DNA of 64,000 nucleotides from Meconema thalassinum (taxonomy: Eukaryota; Arthropoda; Insecta; Orthoptera; Tettigoniidae): the NCBI GenBank assembly GCA_946902985.2, contig OX336388.2:1700319978-1700383977 (forward strand), in the 5' to 3' direction. Below, one piece after another: positions 23,344 to 34,510 of the stretch. Position numbers and translations under genes: made by a program. How positions within the stretch are numbered: the stretch's first letter is position 1; the number at the start of each line of letters is the position of its first letter. The notes under the pieces were generated by a model that had not been told where the DNA came from, made no database searches, and saw only the letters and a program-made list of their open reading frames with translations.

Positions 23344-26300
23344 TCAAAACATACATAACAGCCGTCCAAACGCTGCAGTCAGTGTTCCATGTTTGACGGA
23401 TTTCCATCTCTCCCTGCGGAGGTGGTCCAAGAACCCCACCAGTGTGTGGTCCCGAGACCTGTGGCGGGAGAGGTTATAATGAATCGCTCCCGCAGTGAAC
23501 CAGAGGATGGCGTTACGCTTTTCCCCAGTGGAATGTTGTACTGCAAAACGTTGCACCTTCATGCCATCGGACACGTCCAGCGGCCATCCGCAGATTCCAG
23601 ATACTGCCTGGAGGGTCCAAGTCCAGACGACTGTCGCATTCCCACACGTAGTGACCCGATGGTCTAATGTGTCAGTGCGACTACAGGCGTCACACAGGTC
23701 GACATCACTCTGCCCATGCCGAGACAGTTTTTCTCTGGTCGGCACAATTTCGTTGAGGTACTCATACAATGTCGATCGCCATTCCAGTGGAATCCAGGGA
23801 TTCCACAGGTTCTCCCAAATAGTCGACCAGGCTCGCGTAGGATATTTCATCTGTATATAGGGGGTGAAGAGTCTTTCGGCGAGCAGAAACCTATACAGCA
23901 CATTGGTAGGGAGGGCGGTGAAGGGTGTGGAGACACTGGATTTCAGACGGTTAAGAATTGCGAGTTCCTTCTTGAAAACATTGGCTGGGATGAGCATCTG
24001 GGGATTCGCACCTGGGACAAGTGACTGGATGCAGACAGTGTCAAAGGGGTCCCCCATATGGTGTTGCGCTCGAAAAAGCTGTGCGGCCAGCAAGGCGGCA
24101 CATTTGTGTTCAACTGCCACAAGATGCAGTCCGCCTCTTCGGAGTGGTAGGTTCATTTGATCTCGACGAATCCGATAGCGGTATCCAGACCAGAGGAAAT
24201 ACCCGATTGCCATTTCCATTCGTTGGCAGAGAACGTGTGGAGCTGGGATTGCTTGTGCCAGAAACCATACTTTGGACAGGGCAAAGGTATTAATAAACCA
24301 CACTTTCTGTATCAGGTTCAATCTTCTCGTCAGTTCTTCCTTTAATTGAAATCTCAGCGTATTTAGCCGCCGGTTCCAGTTGTAGCTGACAGTTTCTGCA
24401 AAATCGGGGAAGAAAGTTACCCCCAAGATTGTACACCTGTCAACTTTGGGAATGGCTAGGTCGTGCGGAGTCCTGATTGTTGTAGGCAAGCAGATGGGCA
24501 TGAGCGATGACTTCGCAGCATTGATGCGTGCACCTGATGCTAGGGCGTAGGTGTCCATGATGATATTCGTAGACGTAAGTTCTGACTCGTCAGTGATAAA
24601 GACGGTCACGTCATCGGCATATGCCCGCAGGGTGATATGGGCACCATGCAGATCGATACCTTGGAGTTTCTCGTCCAGACTGCGGATCAGGGGTTCAATA
24701 GCCAAAACAAAGAGCACCATCGACAATGGGCAGTCCTGCCTGATGGATTTATGGACGGGAATTGGACGGGATAAAAATCCATTTATCAACACTCTGGATG
24801 AAGCGGATGCATAGAGTCGTTGGAGGCAGTGTATGACGCCCAGAGGAAGGTGAAAGTGACGCAAAGTTTGCCAAAGAAATGCGTGGGCGACCCTATCAAA
24901 GGCTTTGTTCAGGTCAATATTCAGCAAGGCAGCCGCGTGATTTCCATTACCTGAAGCATAAAGAATGAGGTCTCGGATAGCAAGAATGCTATGAAGAATG
25001 GTCTTCTGGGGTATCGTGCAGGTTTGACCAGGGCCTATCAGGCTGTGCAGCACACTTTTTAGTCGAAGTGCTAGGACTTTGGCCAGCAACTTGTAATCCG
25101 TGTTGAGAATAGTTATTGGTCTGTAGTCAGAAATACCACGCACACCATTAATCTTGGGAATCAAAAGAATAACGCCTTCCGTAAAGCCGTGGGGTACTTC
25201 ATGTGTGAATAGGTAGTTGAGGACTTGGGTGACCTCATCCCCAACGAGGTGCCAGAAGTGTTTGTACCATTCATACGGCAGAGCATCTATTCCCGGAGTC
25301 TTGTTATTAGCTGTGTTTCGGAGAGCATAGTCGATCTCTGCCTTCATGATCGGGGCGCCAAGTAGACGCATGCAGTCGTTGTCCAGGCGCCGGTCCGTCG
25401 ACGTCAAGAGTTGGTTACCTGCCAATTCCGAGACTGGTTCCTCAGCCAGCATCTCCCGAAAATAGCGCTCACCTTCTGCAAGTAGTTCCTCACGGGTCGT
25501 TAATATGCCCCCGTCCGGTCCCGTCCACTGACGAATACACTGACGCCCTTGCGAGCGGCGGAGACGGCCAAGCTGATAAACAGACATCTTTTCCCTGTCA
25601 ATCAAGGAATATTTCTTGACATGCTGCTGCAGGGTGGCTAAATTGCTTTCTCGGACATGGCAGATGGTTGTCTTAATCGTGCGTAGTGCCACCGACACAT
25701 TTTCCCCTAGTTGTTCTCGATGGTGGAGGTCCTGTAACACGGTGTCATAGAAGTCCAGTTTCCGATATAAACGTTGATTACGTTCAAAGGTTATGGCTTT
25801 GGCGACTGCCCGAATGGCCGGCTTCACCTTTTCTAACCACCAGTCAGCCACATTGTTGTAACGGAGTTTCATCCGTTGACACTGCCGATACACTGCCTCA
25901 AAACGCTGTGAATCCTCTTCCCTTTCAAAGCAGTTGGTATTCATTTTCCACGTGCCTCGCCCTTGTATTGTGTGTGCAGGGGCGGCACTTCGCGCCGTAA
26001 ATAAAAAGCCATCGTGGTCACTAAAGGCGACAGGGATTATCCGACAGCCACGTACACGTGAGGCGAGCGTACTGGACATATACGCCCGATCAATCCTGGA
26101 TTTAGAGGCGCCACGGCAAAATGTATATTGGATCTGGTTACCATGTATGTGTGGCCATATATCTATTAGTTGCATGCTCTGGGTGAGTCCCTGTAACCCA
26201 GGACAGAAATTGAAGGAACCCGACTGATCCTGGGGGCGTAAGGTGCAGTTGAAATCCCCCATCAATAGAATGGGGAGATTCGTTACCAGATGGGGTAAGA

Positions 26301-26664
26301 TGTCTTGCCTAAATAAAACGTTTCTCTCAGATTTATAATTGGAGCCAGATGGACTGTAAACATTTATGATCCTGACACCATGTACCGTAGCAGACGTTAT
26401 ACGCCCGGAAGGATCCATCACCACATCAGTTACTAGGGTGCCTTTACGGTAGATAATGGCCGTACCCCTAGCAGTAATACCCATGTTAACTATATAGTCA
26501 TGGTCATACAGGAAGCCAATGTTGCATTCGCTGACTTCTTGCAGAAAAAGAATGTCAACATCATATTCACGCAGAAAACGGCTTAACAGCGCCTGAGTGG
26601 CCGGATTCCTCAAGCCCGGAACATTTACTGTGGCATAGGTCTTCAAATGTGAATTATGGTCCAT
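23344..26664 (-). CDS. LINE ORF2: AP endonuclease plus reverse transcriptase (1106 aa)
   Basis: The enzyme would nick target DNA and copy the element RNA there by target-primed reverse transcription. The N-terminal APE-like endonuclease shows LQEV (E43), MGDFNC (136-140) and SDHD (215-218). RT shows NKTPGIDALPYEW (454-466), a SDYRPITILN segment (512-521), LNIDLNKAFDRV (581-592) and AYADDVTVF (681-689). A C-terminal CDACSRTDTLDHRVTTC motif fits a CCHC finger. The usual RQGCPLSP is RQDCPLSM (642-649), a change at a conserved glycine that may impair activity. The start at 26664 follows ORF1 closely. Length fits a complete Tx1/L1-type ORF2. Confidence 0.85.
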   Translation of the reverse strand: MDHNSHLKTYATVNVPGLRNPATQALLSRFLREYDVDILFLQEVSECNIGFLYDHDYIVNMGITARGTAIIYRKGTLVTDVVMDPSGRITSATVHGVRIINVYSPSGSNYKSERNVLFRQDILPHLVTNLPILLMGDFNCTLRPQDQSGSFNFCPGLQGLTQSMQLIDIWPHIHGNQIQYTFCRGASKSRIDRAYMSSTLASRVRGCRIIPVAFSDHDGFLFTARSAAPAHTIQGRGTWKMNTNCFEREEDSQRFEAVYRQCQRMKLRYNNVADWWLEKVKPAIRAVAKAITFERNQRLYRKLDFYDTVLQDLHHREQLGENVSVALRTIKTTICHVRESNLATLQQHVKKYSLIDREKMSVYQLGRLRRSQGRQCIRQWTGPDGGILTTREELLAEGERYFREMLAEEPVSELAGNQLLTSTDRRLDNDCMRLLGAPIMKAEIDYALRNTANNKTPGIDALPYEWYKHFWHLVGDEVTQVLNYLFTHEVPHGFTEGVILLIPKINGVRGISDYRPITILNTDYKLLAKVLALRLKSVLHSLIGPGQTCTIPQKTILHSILAIRDLILYASGNGNHAAALLNIDLNKAFDRVAHAFLWQTLRHFHLPLGVIHCLQRLYASASSRVLINGFLSRPIPVHKSIRQDCPLSMVLFVLAIEPLIRSLDEKLQGIDLHGAHITLRAYADDVTVFITDESELTSTNIIMDTYALASGARINAAKSSLMPICLPTTIRTPHDLAIPKVDRCTILGVTFFPDFAETVSYNWNRRLNTLRFQLKEELTRRLNLIQKVWFINTFALSKVWFLAQAIPAPHVLCQRMEMAIGYFLWSGYRYRIRRDQMNLPLRRGGLHLVAVEHKCAALLAAQLFRAQHHMGDPFDTVCIQSLVPGANPQMLIPANVFKKELAILNRLKSSVSTPFTALPTNVLYRFLLAERLFTPYIQMKYPTRAWSTIWENLWNPWIPLEWRSTLYEYLNEIVPTREKLSRHGQSDVDLCDACSRTDTLDHRVTTCGNATVVWTWTLQAVSGICGWPLDVSDGMKVQRFAVQHSTGEKRNAILWFTAGAIHYNLSRHRSRDHTLVGFLDHLRRERWKSVKHGTLTAAFGRLLCMF

Positions 26665-26707
26665 AGTTGATATCGGCTAAGAGGGGAGCTAACTGTAGAT
26701 CCAAATC

Positions 26708-27949
26708 CTACAGTGCCTCCCGGGACTGCTCACTATAGTTAGCCCGCATCTTGCTAACGAACTCGGGGACTCCCTCATGCTGACCCATTTGAGCGCACTT
26801 GCGGAGAAGTGAAATAATGGGTCCGGGGCTAGGAAGGGTTGCCATCTGACACAGGTCCGACATCATTTCCTGAACCTCAAGGGCTTCGCCGGTAGTAAGG
26901 CTCGCAGCAGGTGAGACCTCTGTTGGACAACTTCTGGGGGTTTCCGGCACTCGGAAACGGGGGTCTATCTCACTGACACGTATTTCACCTTTCTTCAGCT
27001 GCTTAGGCTTGTTCTGTGCTCTACGGGTTTTAACAAGTTCGGTGGCGAGCGGAGCATCGGATTCATCGGAAGTAGGGTTAACCTTGCGCTTAGGTTTACG
27101 ATTTTTCACGACTGGGGTTGCGAGCGAAGCATCTGAGTCATCGGAAGTATGCCCACGGCTAACGAGCATGCTTTCCTCAATGTCCTCAGACCAGGTGGTC
27201 GTTTTGCGTATCCCCGAATTTTCCTGTGCCGAGCCTTCTCCGTGGGGGGAACTATGGGTAGGTTTGGCGACTGGAGGGGGTGACCGGTCAGCATCCAAGG
27301 GTTGCTGTGAAGGCTCTTCCTGGCGCAAGACCACAGACTCTGGATACATGTCAGGCATACCTATGCTGCCAGCCAGGGTGACAGGCTCCGTCTCCATTGG
27401 AGGCGTGCTGTCTAGCGGGAGAAAGCCTGTATCGTAGCGTGCTTGAGTATCACCTGGGCTGTGAAGCGGGGAGTCGTCTATACGGCGGCTGGAACTAGGG
27501 GTGACCATAGCCGCAAGGCTAGTTGTCCGTGTGTCGCGTTCAAGGCGCGTCATGGCCGAGTATCGGCGCGGACAGTCGATACGCAGATGGTCCATAGCTT
27601 GACATATGGCACATGTTTTAACTTGCCCTTCATAGCTAACCTGTCCACGGTGCCCATCAATCATGATAAAGGACGGAATTTGCTTTTTTAAATCAATGTG
27701 TATTTGTCGGATACCATTTGCAACTGGTAACTTGTAATACTGGGACCAACTTTCATTTGTGATGGATTTGACGGTACCATATTTTGCGAAATGGGTGCGT
27801 ATTGTATCATTTGATAATTCAGGCGGAATATTAAAGAGCCTTACCCGCGTGGCTTCCATGCCGGCAGCGTCAATTTCTACCGAAACAGACTCCCCATTAA
27901 ACAAAGTAAGCCTGTGTGTTCCCGCAAATGTACTCAAAAGTTTGTCCAT
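26708..27949 (-). CDS. LINE ORF1: RNA-binding gag-like protein (413 aa)
   Basis: This is a likely nucleic-acid-binding partner of ORF2. Residues 35-90 resemble an RRM-like fold (RVRLFNIPPELSNDTIRTHF). A zinc knuckle CAICQAMDHLRIDC at 113-126 has Cx2Cx4Hx4C spacing. The rest is low-complexity, Ser/Pro-rich and basic, with two near-repeats of the type SDES/DAPLATELVKTR and SDDSDASLATPVVKNRK. The frame stays open above the Met at 27949 up to a TAA at 28031-28033, so the true start could lie upstream and be cut by that stop. It lies 43 nt upstream of ORF2. Confidence 0.8.
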   Translation of the reverse strand: MDKLLSTFAGTHRLTLFNGESVSVEIDAAGMEATRVRLFNIPPELSNDTIRTHFAKYGTVKSITNESWSQYYKLPVANGIRQIHIDLKKQIPSFIMIDGHRGQVSYEGQVKTCAICQAMDHLRIDCPRRYSAMTRLERDTRTTSLAAMVTPSSSRRIDDSPLHSPGDTQARYDTGFLPLDSTPPMETEPVTLAGSIGMPDMYPESVVLRQEEPSQQPLDADRSPPPVAKPTHSSPHGEGSAQENSGIRKTTTWSEDIEESMLVSRGHTSDDSDASLATPVVKNRKPKRKVNPTSDESDAPLATELVKTRRAQNKPKQLKKGEIRVSEIDPRFRVPETPRSCPTEVSPAASLTTGEALEVQEMMSDLCQMATLPSPGPIISLLRKCAQMGQHEGVPEFVSKMRANYSEQSREAL

Positions 27950-28030
27950 AATAGATTGAGAGATTACCTTGATAAAAACTGAGTTGGACGGTGCGTCAAG
28001 TTGCAGGGTCTCCAGTTGGTCGACCGTGAG

Positions 28031-28555
28031 TTACAGCATCTCCGTCACCAAGGTGTGAATTTCCGCTGCCGACGGACGCGTGGTGTTCCGTTAGAAGGAG
28101 CATTTCAACGTATTTTTCCTGATGGTTTGCATTTTCTTTTCTGGGGTTCTATCCAATTGACAAAGAGCCTGTACTGGGCGTAGGCGAAGCTATCCGGTGC
28201 ACTTAACTGTTGTGTGTTGGCTGCACTCTCACTGCTCAGATGCACCAGACATGCGTGACCTTACTCGTTCGTGGCTAGAGCCACACTGTCATCGGACGAA
28301 TCCAGCGTCCATTCCATCCATCATCATTCATCACCTCTCCACTTCGTCAACTGAAATATTTTGTAAGTCCATCGCCGGTCGCCTGGCATGTGGTAGGCCT
28401 AACCCTTAACTCGGCAGTAGACTACTCGCCTCCAGCACATAAGGGATGCCTCCGCCTCAGTTTATCGACGGAAATTGCAAGCGAGGTATTGGGCGATCCG
28501 TCGCTACGGTCCAAGACCCGTGACCCTCGGGTTCGACCTCTGACGGAAGAAGGAG
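28031..28555 (-). other. Probable LINE 5' UTR and flank
   Basis: This is GC-richer sequence above ORF1, presumably the element's 5' region. No promoter motif can be assigned. The boundary between element and flank is not visible. Confidence 0.35.
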
Positions 28556-28565
28556 GGACTTGTGG

Positions 28566-28992
28566 TTGGTTCCTGAGTTTAGGGGCTGCGACAACGTGGT
28601 CATGTGGCCCCGTGTACTTTGGGTGTGTGCAGAATCTGTCTGATAACCGGTGTTAATTGTGATGGCTGTATTAGTACGTGTTATTCAGGTAAGGACTGCA
28701 GACGATCAATTTCAAGTAGTTCGTACTTTTGCTACCAAATGCTACCGTCAACGACACCTAGAGGCGAATTTGGTTTCTAGATGCCACCGCAACTGGCACC
28801 TGGTGGCGAACGTTGGAACTTAATAGAGTGTTAATCAAATCTAACCTACAAATTTAGTTTCACACAATTGTAGTTTGTGGAAGGTTCTTTTACATACCAT
28901 ACATCTATGACATGGGTCCACCGACTTAACTTCCCCTCCGAAGAAAGGCATACTGATGTTTTTAACGGTCTTAAAAATCCGACTTCGGCCCA
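28566..28992 (-). mobile_element. 5'-truncated SINE, family D body with shared 3' tail
   Basis: It is flanked by GGACTTGTGG at 28556-28565 and 28993-29002. On minus it runs from the D body (GGGGAAGTTAAGTCGGTGG, CATGTCATAGATGTATGG) into AAAGTACACGGGGC and CGTTGTCGCAGCCCCTAAAC at the left end. The tRNA-like head is missing. The full version is at 61015-61530. Confidence 0.85.
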
Positions 28993-29002
28993 GGACTTGT
29001 GG

Positions 29003-29600
29003 CTTAAGCCTTAAGAGTCGGGTCTGCGCTTCAAACACATGCATCGAATATTCAGTCGATCCTTTGCCACTGTCAAAGTCGTTCCGGAATGTTCGAGGAT
29101 CACATCGAAGATCACTTGCAGTGGGACCGACCGGGTGCTTAGGATAATTTCATCGTAAATGGAATCGAGCAAATTAAACCACACAGGCGAGTACGAGGAT
29201 CACATCGTCAATGCTCGCACTCGTAGTGCTCAGGATAATTTCGTTGAAAATCTCACCATTCCCACTCCAGGGCGTCGATTAGAGAAAATCAGTCAAGAAT
29301 CACACTGCCATTTTGAATGACGACTGTTTTCGGAAAATAATCTACGATTGTTCTTTTCCGAAAAATTACGAGAATAGTATACCTGGCCCTAGACCGGGCC
29401 AAGAGATGCCTGAGAGAGGTAGTCAACAACTAAGGCACGATCTTCGTTTTCGGACAAGCATGCTCAATGTTAGGACACGAATTTAGTTTTCGAAGTGTTA
29501 AAAGCCTCAGTCCACTTCTTGACTGTTTTCACTTTAGATATTCTTGGAATCGCTGGTATGCGCGAAGTTTCTTCTGGAGTGAAATACGTTCCTGGGGGTG
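29003..29600. repeat. Spacer with two ~103-bp degenerate direct repeats
   Basis: GAGGATCACATCG at about 29095 and 29197 is followed in both by AGGATAATTTC near 29142 and 29231. TTTTCGGAAAA-type inverted segments occur near 29330-29366. No coding feature was recognised. Confidence 0.45.
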
Positions 29601-29980
29601 GCTTCGGTGGCGTAGTTGGTAGCATGGTGGGCTTCTATGCCCAAGGTCATGGGTTCGAACCCGGCCGAAGTCGTTGGATTTATAAGAGCATTAAATATCC
29701 CTCAGTATGCCTTCCTTCGGAGGGGAAGTCAAGCCGTCGGTCCCATGTCATAGATTTATGGCATGATGAAGAACCCTCCACTAACTACACTTGTGTGAAC
29801 CCAAAATTTGTAGGTTAGGTTTGATTAATGCTCTTAAGTTCCAACGTTCGTCACCGGGCGCTGGTTGCGAATCAAGTAGTAGTAACTTAGTAGCGAAGTT
29901 CTCAGCTAGGTGTCGTGGACGGTAGTATTTGGTAGCAAAAGTAGGAACTACTTGAAATTATCGTCTGGATTCCATCTATA
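29601..29980 (+). mobile_element. SINE family D, head and body
   Basis: The tRNA-like head at 29601-29673 has acceptor-like ends (GGCTTCG and CGAAGTC) and a B box GGGTTCGAACCC. The body carries GGAGGGGAAGTCAAGCCGTC, CCATGTCATAGATTTATGG and ends near GTAGGAACTACTTGAAATT. The shared 3' tail of the family is missing. With 28566-28992 it forms an inverted pair about 600 bp apart. Confidence 0.8.
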
Positions 29981-30188
29981 TATTTAAAACAGTAGCTGAT
30001 TTTTGTTACCGCGAGATTGACAGAACGGCTGAACCGATTGACTTCGCAATGCACTCTGACGAAAGCGACCCTATTTTTAAATTAATATAGAAAATTGCAG
30101 AATTCTTGCCCCTCACGCATGCGTACAGTCACCTTGCCTCATGACAGTCATTGCGGTTACAAGTGCATCGCGTTTCAATTTGATAGTT
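29981..30188. other. No gene recognised
   Basis: This is a short spacer before the interrupted SINE. No feature was supported. Confidence 0.3.
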
Positions 30189-30203
30189 ATTTATAAGAAG
30201 TAT

Positions 30204-30433
30204 GTCGCCTCCGTAGCGTAGCGGTCAGCATGGTTAGCTGCCGCCCCGGAGGTCCTGGGTTCGATTCCCGGCTCTGCCACGAAATTTGAAAAGTGGTCTG
30301 AGGACTGGAACGGGGTCTACTCAGCCTCGGGTGGTCCAAATGAGTAGAGGGGGTTCGATTTCCACCTCAGCCATCCTCGAAGTGGTTTTCCGTGGTTTCC
30401 CACTTCGTCTTCGGGCAAATGCCGGGATGGTAC
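30204..30433 (+). mobile_element. SINE family E, 5' half (split by the LTR element)
   Basis: The tRNA-like head at 30207-30280 has A-box-like TAGCGTAGCGGTCAGC and B-box GGGTTCGATTCCC. It continues into GGTTTTCCGTGGTTTCCCAC and GCCGGGATGGTAC. The other half lies at 41426-41701. The 15-bp direct repeats ATTTATAAGAAGTAT at 30189-30203 and 41702-41716 flank the whole SINE, so it was one insertion before the LTR element entered. Confidence 0.95.
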
Positions 30434-33400
30434 TGTACCCGATATCCTGATAGTAGGCTGTCAGATATCCGCCCCCTCAATCGGATTGCCAATAATCAAT
30501 CGCACCGGCACAGCTACATCAATGAAAATGGCACTGACAGATACTATCGAGATTAGAGCACAATAGTTAACAAGAAATTATTGTGGAACACACCAAAATA
30601 TACGGGGGTTCATACTTACCTTTACTTACCTCTTAAATTTATCTTGGGGACTGGGTTGTCAACTGGATCACTTAAAGTATGTCCACACAATAACCTCCAC
30701 CATGATATTTAAAATGAACCAGAACGAAGACGAGAAACTTTAAACTGCACAATAATTTATTTCACATAAAGAATGATTTTAACAAAAATGAAAACAACAA
30801 AATCCACGTGGCAATCAGAAGCCATCGACCACATAACCATGTCCTCCTGTGGGACTTGTATTCTCTGCATACAATGTTTCAGCTTTCTCAAGCTCATAGC
30901 AACGTAAAATAATAATGCACTGGGAATGGAAACGGGATTTGGGATGAGACACATATATCAATTGTTTTGCGTGTTTATATACTTCACATTTTATTTATAG
31001 CCACAAGGCTATTATGGAACGTCCTTGGCCTCTGTAACACAGTTGTCCGGGCCAGCTGCAATGCACCTGTATCGTCAAAGCGGACTACCGTTCGTTCAAC
31101 CCTAGCATAAGCGTGTTACCTCAGAGCTTGGCTCTCCTTTTTCAAACACGTAAATGTTCACATCTCAACTGAAATATTATCACGCAAATGTCTTACATGC
31201 TTCGTTCAAACACCAGTGGATTACTCCAACAATCCCAAATCATGATTATTTGTTCAAACCACCTGCTTAATTAGCGTTATTTAGAGTATAAAAACAAAAC
31301 TCTAAATGTTAATAACAAAAGTTCATTAATTATTTATAACAATAATACATTGTTTATAACAATGTCAAATGACAATTGAAAATTTTATACACGCCTCTAT
31401 TAATCACTATCATTTCAAATTATTTAACAAAGATATTTACAAAATTATTTTACAATATTATATTGTTTATATTATTTATACAAGAAATACATTAAACCAC
31501 ACGTTTATCCGGTTGATAATTACTCAAATCGTGATGATATAATCGACCAATGAAGGTTAGTTATATTTAACTGTCAAATTCAGGTTTAATAAGGTTTAAT
31601 AATAATTATTAATATTTGTGACGGTAACCTCCATTCAAAATCTTTATCTCAAATTATTTAACACTCTTGGTAATTTTAACAGTATCTTCATATGAATAAT
31701 CTTTCAAAGAACAAGAACAATACAATCAGCGGGAAAATACTTCGCTCATAACGCACAAAATTACACAACAATTGGCCCAAAATTCATCATATATCTTCAT
31801 ATATATGGCATAAAAATCTTCCAAACTCCATACAAAAATCCTCCACTTATAAATTCATCAACTTCATCCATTATTGTGGGAACCTCCTTCATTATTCAAG
31901 GGCATTATTCAACAGCGACTTTTACACGTCCACTGAACTAACGATTATACATCCATTGTTCCTCTTTAAAAATTCTTATATTCATCAATTGTAATAATGA
32001 CTGTTATTATTTAACCTTCGTGGGTTTCATTCATGAATCGATATGAAGTAAAAATTTGCCAATCACAAATACATTTAATAGCAACTACGATTAGACACTC
32101 CTGCCTGGTCTATCAAAATTGAGTTTACTATCTTCAAAGTAACGCAGTATAAAAATACTATCTTCAAACAAAGTTCAACTAAACTGCATGAATAGTCGAA
32201 TAGAATACAATTAGATTGTGGAATGCAAACATTATTGTTCCAATCTATAATTGAGAAAACTCCTATCAAATGTTCATTACTATAGTGTATTCAATAAATT
32301 GTAATTAAAGTTCATATTTCATGAAATTGTCTATAATGCAATTATAAATGTCTATGTTGCAATCATGTTCATAAGACGACTAGTATTTCAAAGATCGTCG
32401 ATATCGTAATAGATTTTAACGCTCTAAAATCATGTAATTATTCTTCTTTCTTGAGGATGACAGAAAATTGGTCAAAGTAATTTACTGAATAGAATTACTT
32501 TACTAAAATGACACGCTGTCTGAATTCAAATCTGCCATAGCAAATCATTAACTTTACCGTCAAATCGTGACTACAAAAATATGCAAATTACTGAAAGAAT
32601 CTAAATCATCAGTCTCAACTGATCCAAAATTATTTAAGTATGCCAATGACATAACAATGTCTCAACAAATCGAAGAAAAAGGCATAAATCATCGAAGTGC
32701 ACTGAGTACAGAAATATCAATCAAGAAAATGGGGCAAAAGATAGGACAGAAAATATGGGAAAATGGTTGCTCAGATATCGCTACAAGACTCAAATAATAC
32801 AAGAAACGTTCACGACTACCTTATCTGTTGATTGAAGTTCTAGAGGAAAGTTTTCAAAGAAAACTGCTGTTGGTTCCATTTCACCAGCGTAAAGATGTGC
32901 TCCGTCCTCGAACCTGGAATCAGCGTCCTCGGAGAATCGAACTGCTTCCTTCTCCGGAATTGCACTGCTCCGTGGATACGAAAAACATCCTTCTGGCAAA
33001 ACTCTTCTTTGTGCGCCGGGACAACCCTGGCCTCTCTTGAAAGTTCCCTGAAGTTCTTGCAGGAATTCGCCATGAAGTTTATTGTAATTATTTCCGCAGA
33101 AATATTCATAGTTGTGGAGTATGAAAATATTTCCACTGTTATCTGGTATAATTCAGCGATGGATTCACGATGCATGAGTGTAGTTGGATGTTCACTACAT
33201 GCTCGCTTTTGTAGAAAGACGATTAACGAAGTTCCATGCTGTTATTTCACTCCAATCAATATATGTCCCAATTGCATTAAAGCCTTAGCCTTCCATCTCA
33301 ACTACTGTTATAATCATTGAAAGCATTGTAAGATTATAATGTTCCATAGTCGAATGTATCGTTGTAATACCAAACGTATTCTCCAATATCACTGTTGCAC

Positions 33401-34320
33401 TCCACGTGTCAGCCGTAGTGTATAATGTGGAATTTTAAAAGTGTTTCTCATGTGGCGAGAAAATCACTTTTGTTGGCAGCCTTAAAGTTCCAATATCTTT
33501 CGAAGTATAACTATGAAATCGTTCAAATCTTCTACACACCTCAATGTTGTACTGCCCAATAGAATTATAATACAGGCTGAAGTTAGCGCTTGATATCTTA
33601 ACTGGTGGAAACGTTAATGTGAGCGTTTCAACTTCACCTAGTTTCGAGCAGCGTAAAATGGAACTGCTCCGTGTTCGTTCGATGCGCCGGGCTTTAACCA
33701 CGCTAAAGACAACTTACTTCACTGAATCACTTGAAAATAACTATATATCACCAGAAATATATATACGGTATCAGCGGTATGAGAGATATGAGAGCTCCTC
33801 TATCCTGTGCACGACCTTTTATCAACTTCTTAAGGGGCATATCCATCCCTTCCATCGCCTGTTGCTGCGTCATTGCTAGAAGTTTTAACTTTGGCTATAC
33901 TTGACGGATTTTCAAATTTCAAAAACTCAAAATTAATTTCTTCAAAATTCCAAATCAATGCCATAACTGAAAATAGATTTCCGCAAATCTGCATGCCAAA
34001 AGTAATCAAATATCGTAGTTTCAGCAATCTCCGTCTTCCTTCCAAACTATCGTTCATTGGTTCGAGTCTCTCCTCCAATAGCGTAGCTTCTTCCTTAGCA
34101 CAATACCTTGTTTCCAGCGACTGCGTCGTAAATCTAAGATCTCTCTCGAACAAAATCATGACGTCACCAAGAATCTCAGCTCAACCAGCCTACTTGCATG
34201 AATCCTGCGTCATCCGTGCCTACGTCATGAATATCCACGTCACAACTATGACATTCATAACTTTACTCATATTTGCCAATACAGCCATCGTGGTCTCAAT
34301 ATAATTCAATTTCCGGGGGC
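30434..34320 (-). repeat. 3' LTR (about 3887 bp)
   Basis: This is a colinear copy of 37534-41421. The substitutions I could see include 31087 (A versus C), and ones near 31347, 32085, 32191, 33205, 33395, 33840, 34017 and 34125. The first base of the LTR on minus (34321) also differs from the 5' copy. Confidence 0.95.
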
Positions 34321-34332
34321 TTTCTCCCTTCA
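34321..34332 (-). promoter_or_regulatory. Polypurine tract
   Basis: On minus, GAAGGGAGAAA directly precedes the 3' LTR (TTTCTCCCTTC on plus). This is the expected plus-strand priming site, and it fixes the element's orientation. Confidence 0.8.
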
Positions 34333-34510
34333 CCACGTTTTTAAAAACAGTTGCAAATTGTTTTTAAACTCTGTGTTATAAATATCTCAATTCTCTTGAA
34401 CACGAAATTGAATTATTATTGGCTTACTCTTGTATGATATTTCTTTTATATTCCTTAATCATAAGTCTCTTCTTTTCTGGTTTGTGTGTGGCTAATGTAT
34501 TCTCTCCTTT

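Larger units (their letters stand above)
23083..28430 (-). mobile_element. Tx1-like LINE with two long intact ORFs
   Basis: Reading on minus, a 5' region lies above 27949, ORF1 at 27949-26708 and ORF2 at 26664-23344, with 43 nt between them. A 3' UTR with short tandem repeats ends in a poly(A) run (T run at about 23083-23091 on plus). Both ORFs are uninterrupted, unlike every other LINE here, so this is the youngest LINE in the window. The 5' boundary is not determined, and I found no target duplication. Tx1-group placement is from RT motifs. Confidence 0.8.

Noticed and set aside
23344..26664. Idea that the long ORF is a host gene
   Set aside because: APE endonuclease plus YADD RT and the adjacent gag-like ORF1 identify a LINE.
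26708..28656. Many plus-strand open stretches opposite the Tx1-like ORFs
   Set aside because: They are antisense shadows of long coding frames.
32567..34304. Several open stretches of 70-143 codons on both strands within the LTR, repeated at 39667-41404
   Set aside because: They recur only because the two LTRs are near identical. They overlap each other on opposite strands and show no domain. I do not call genes.
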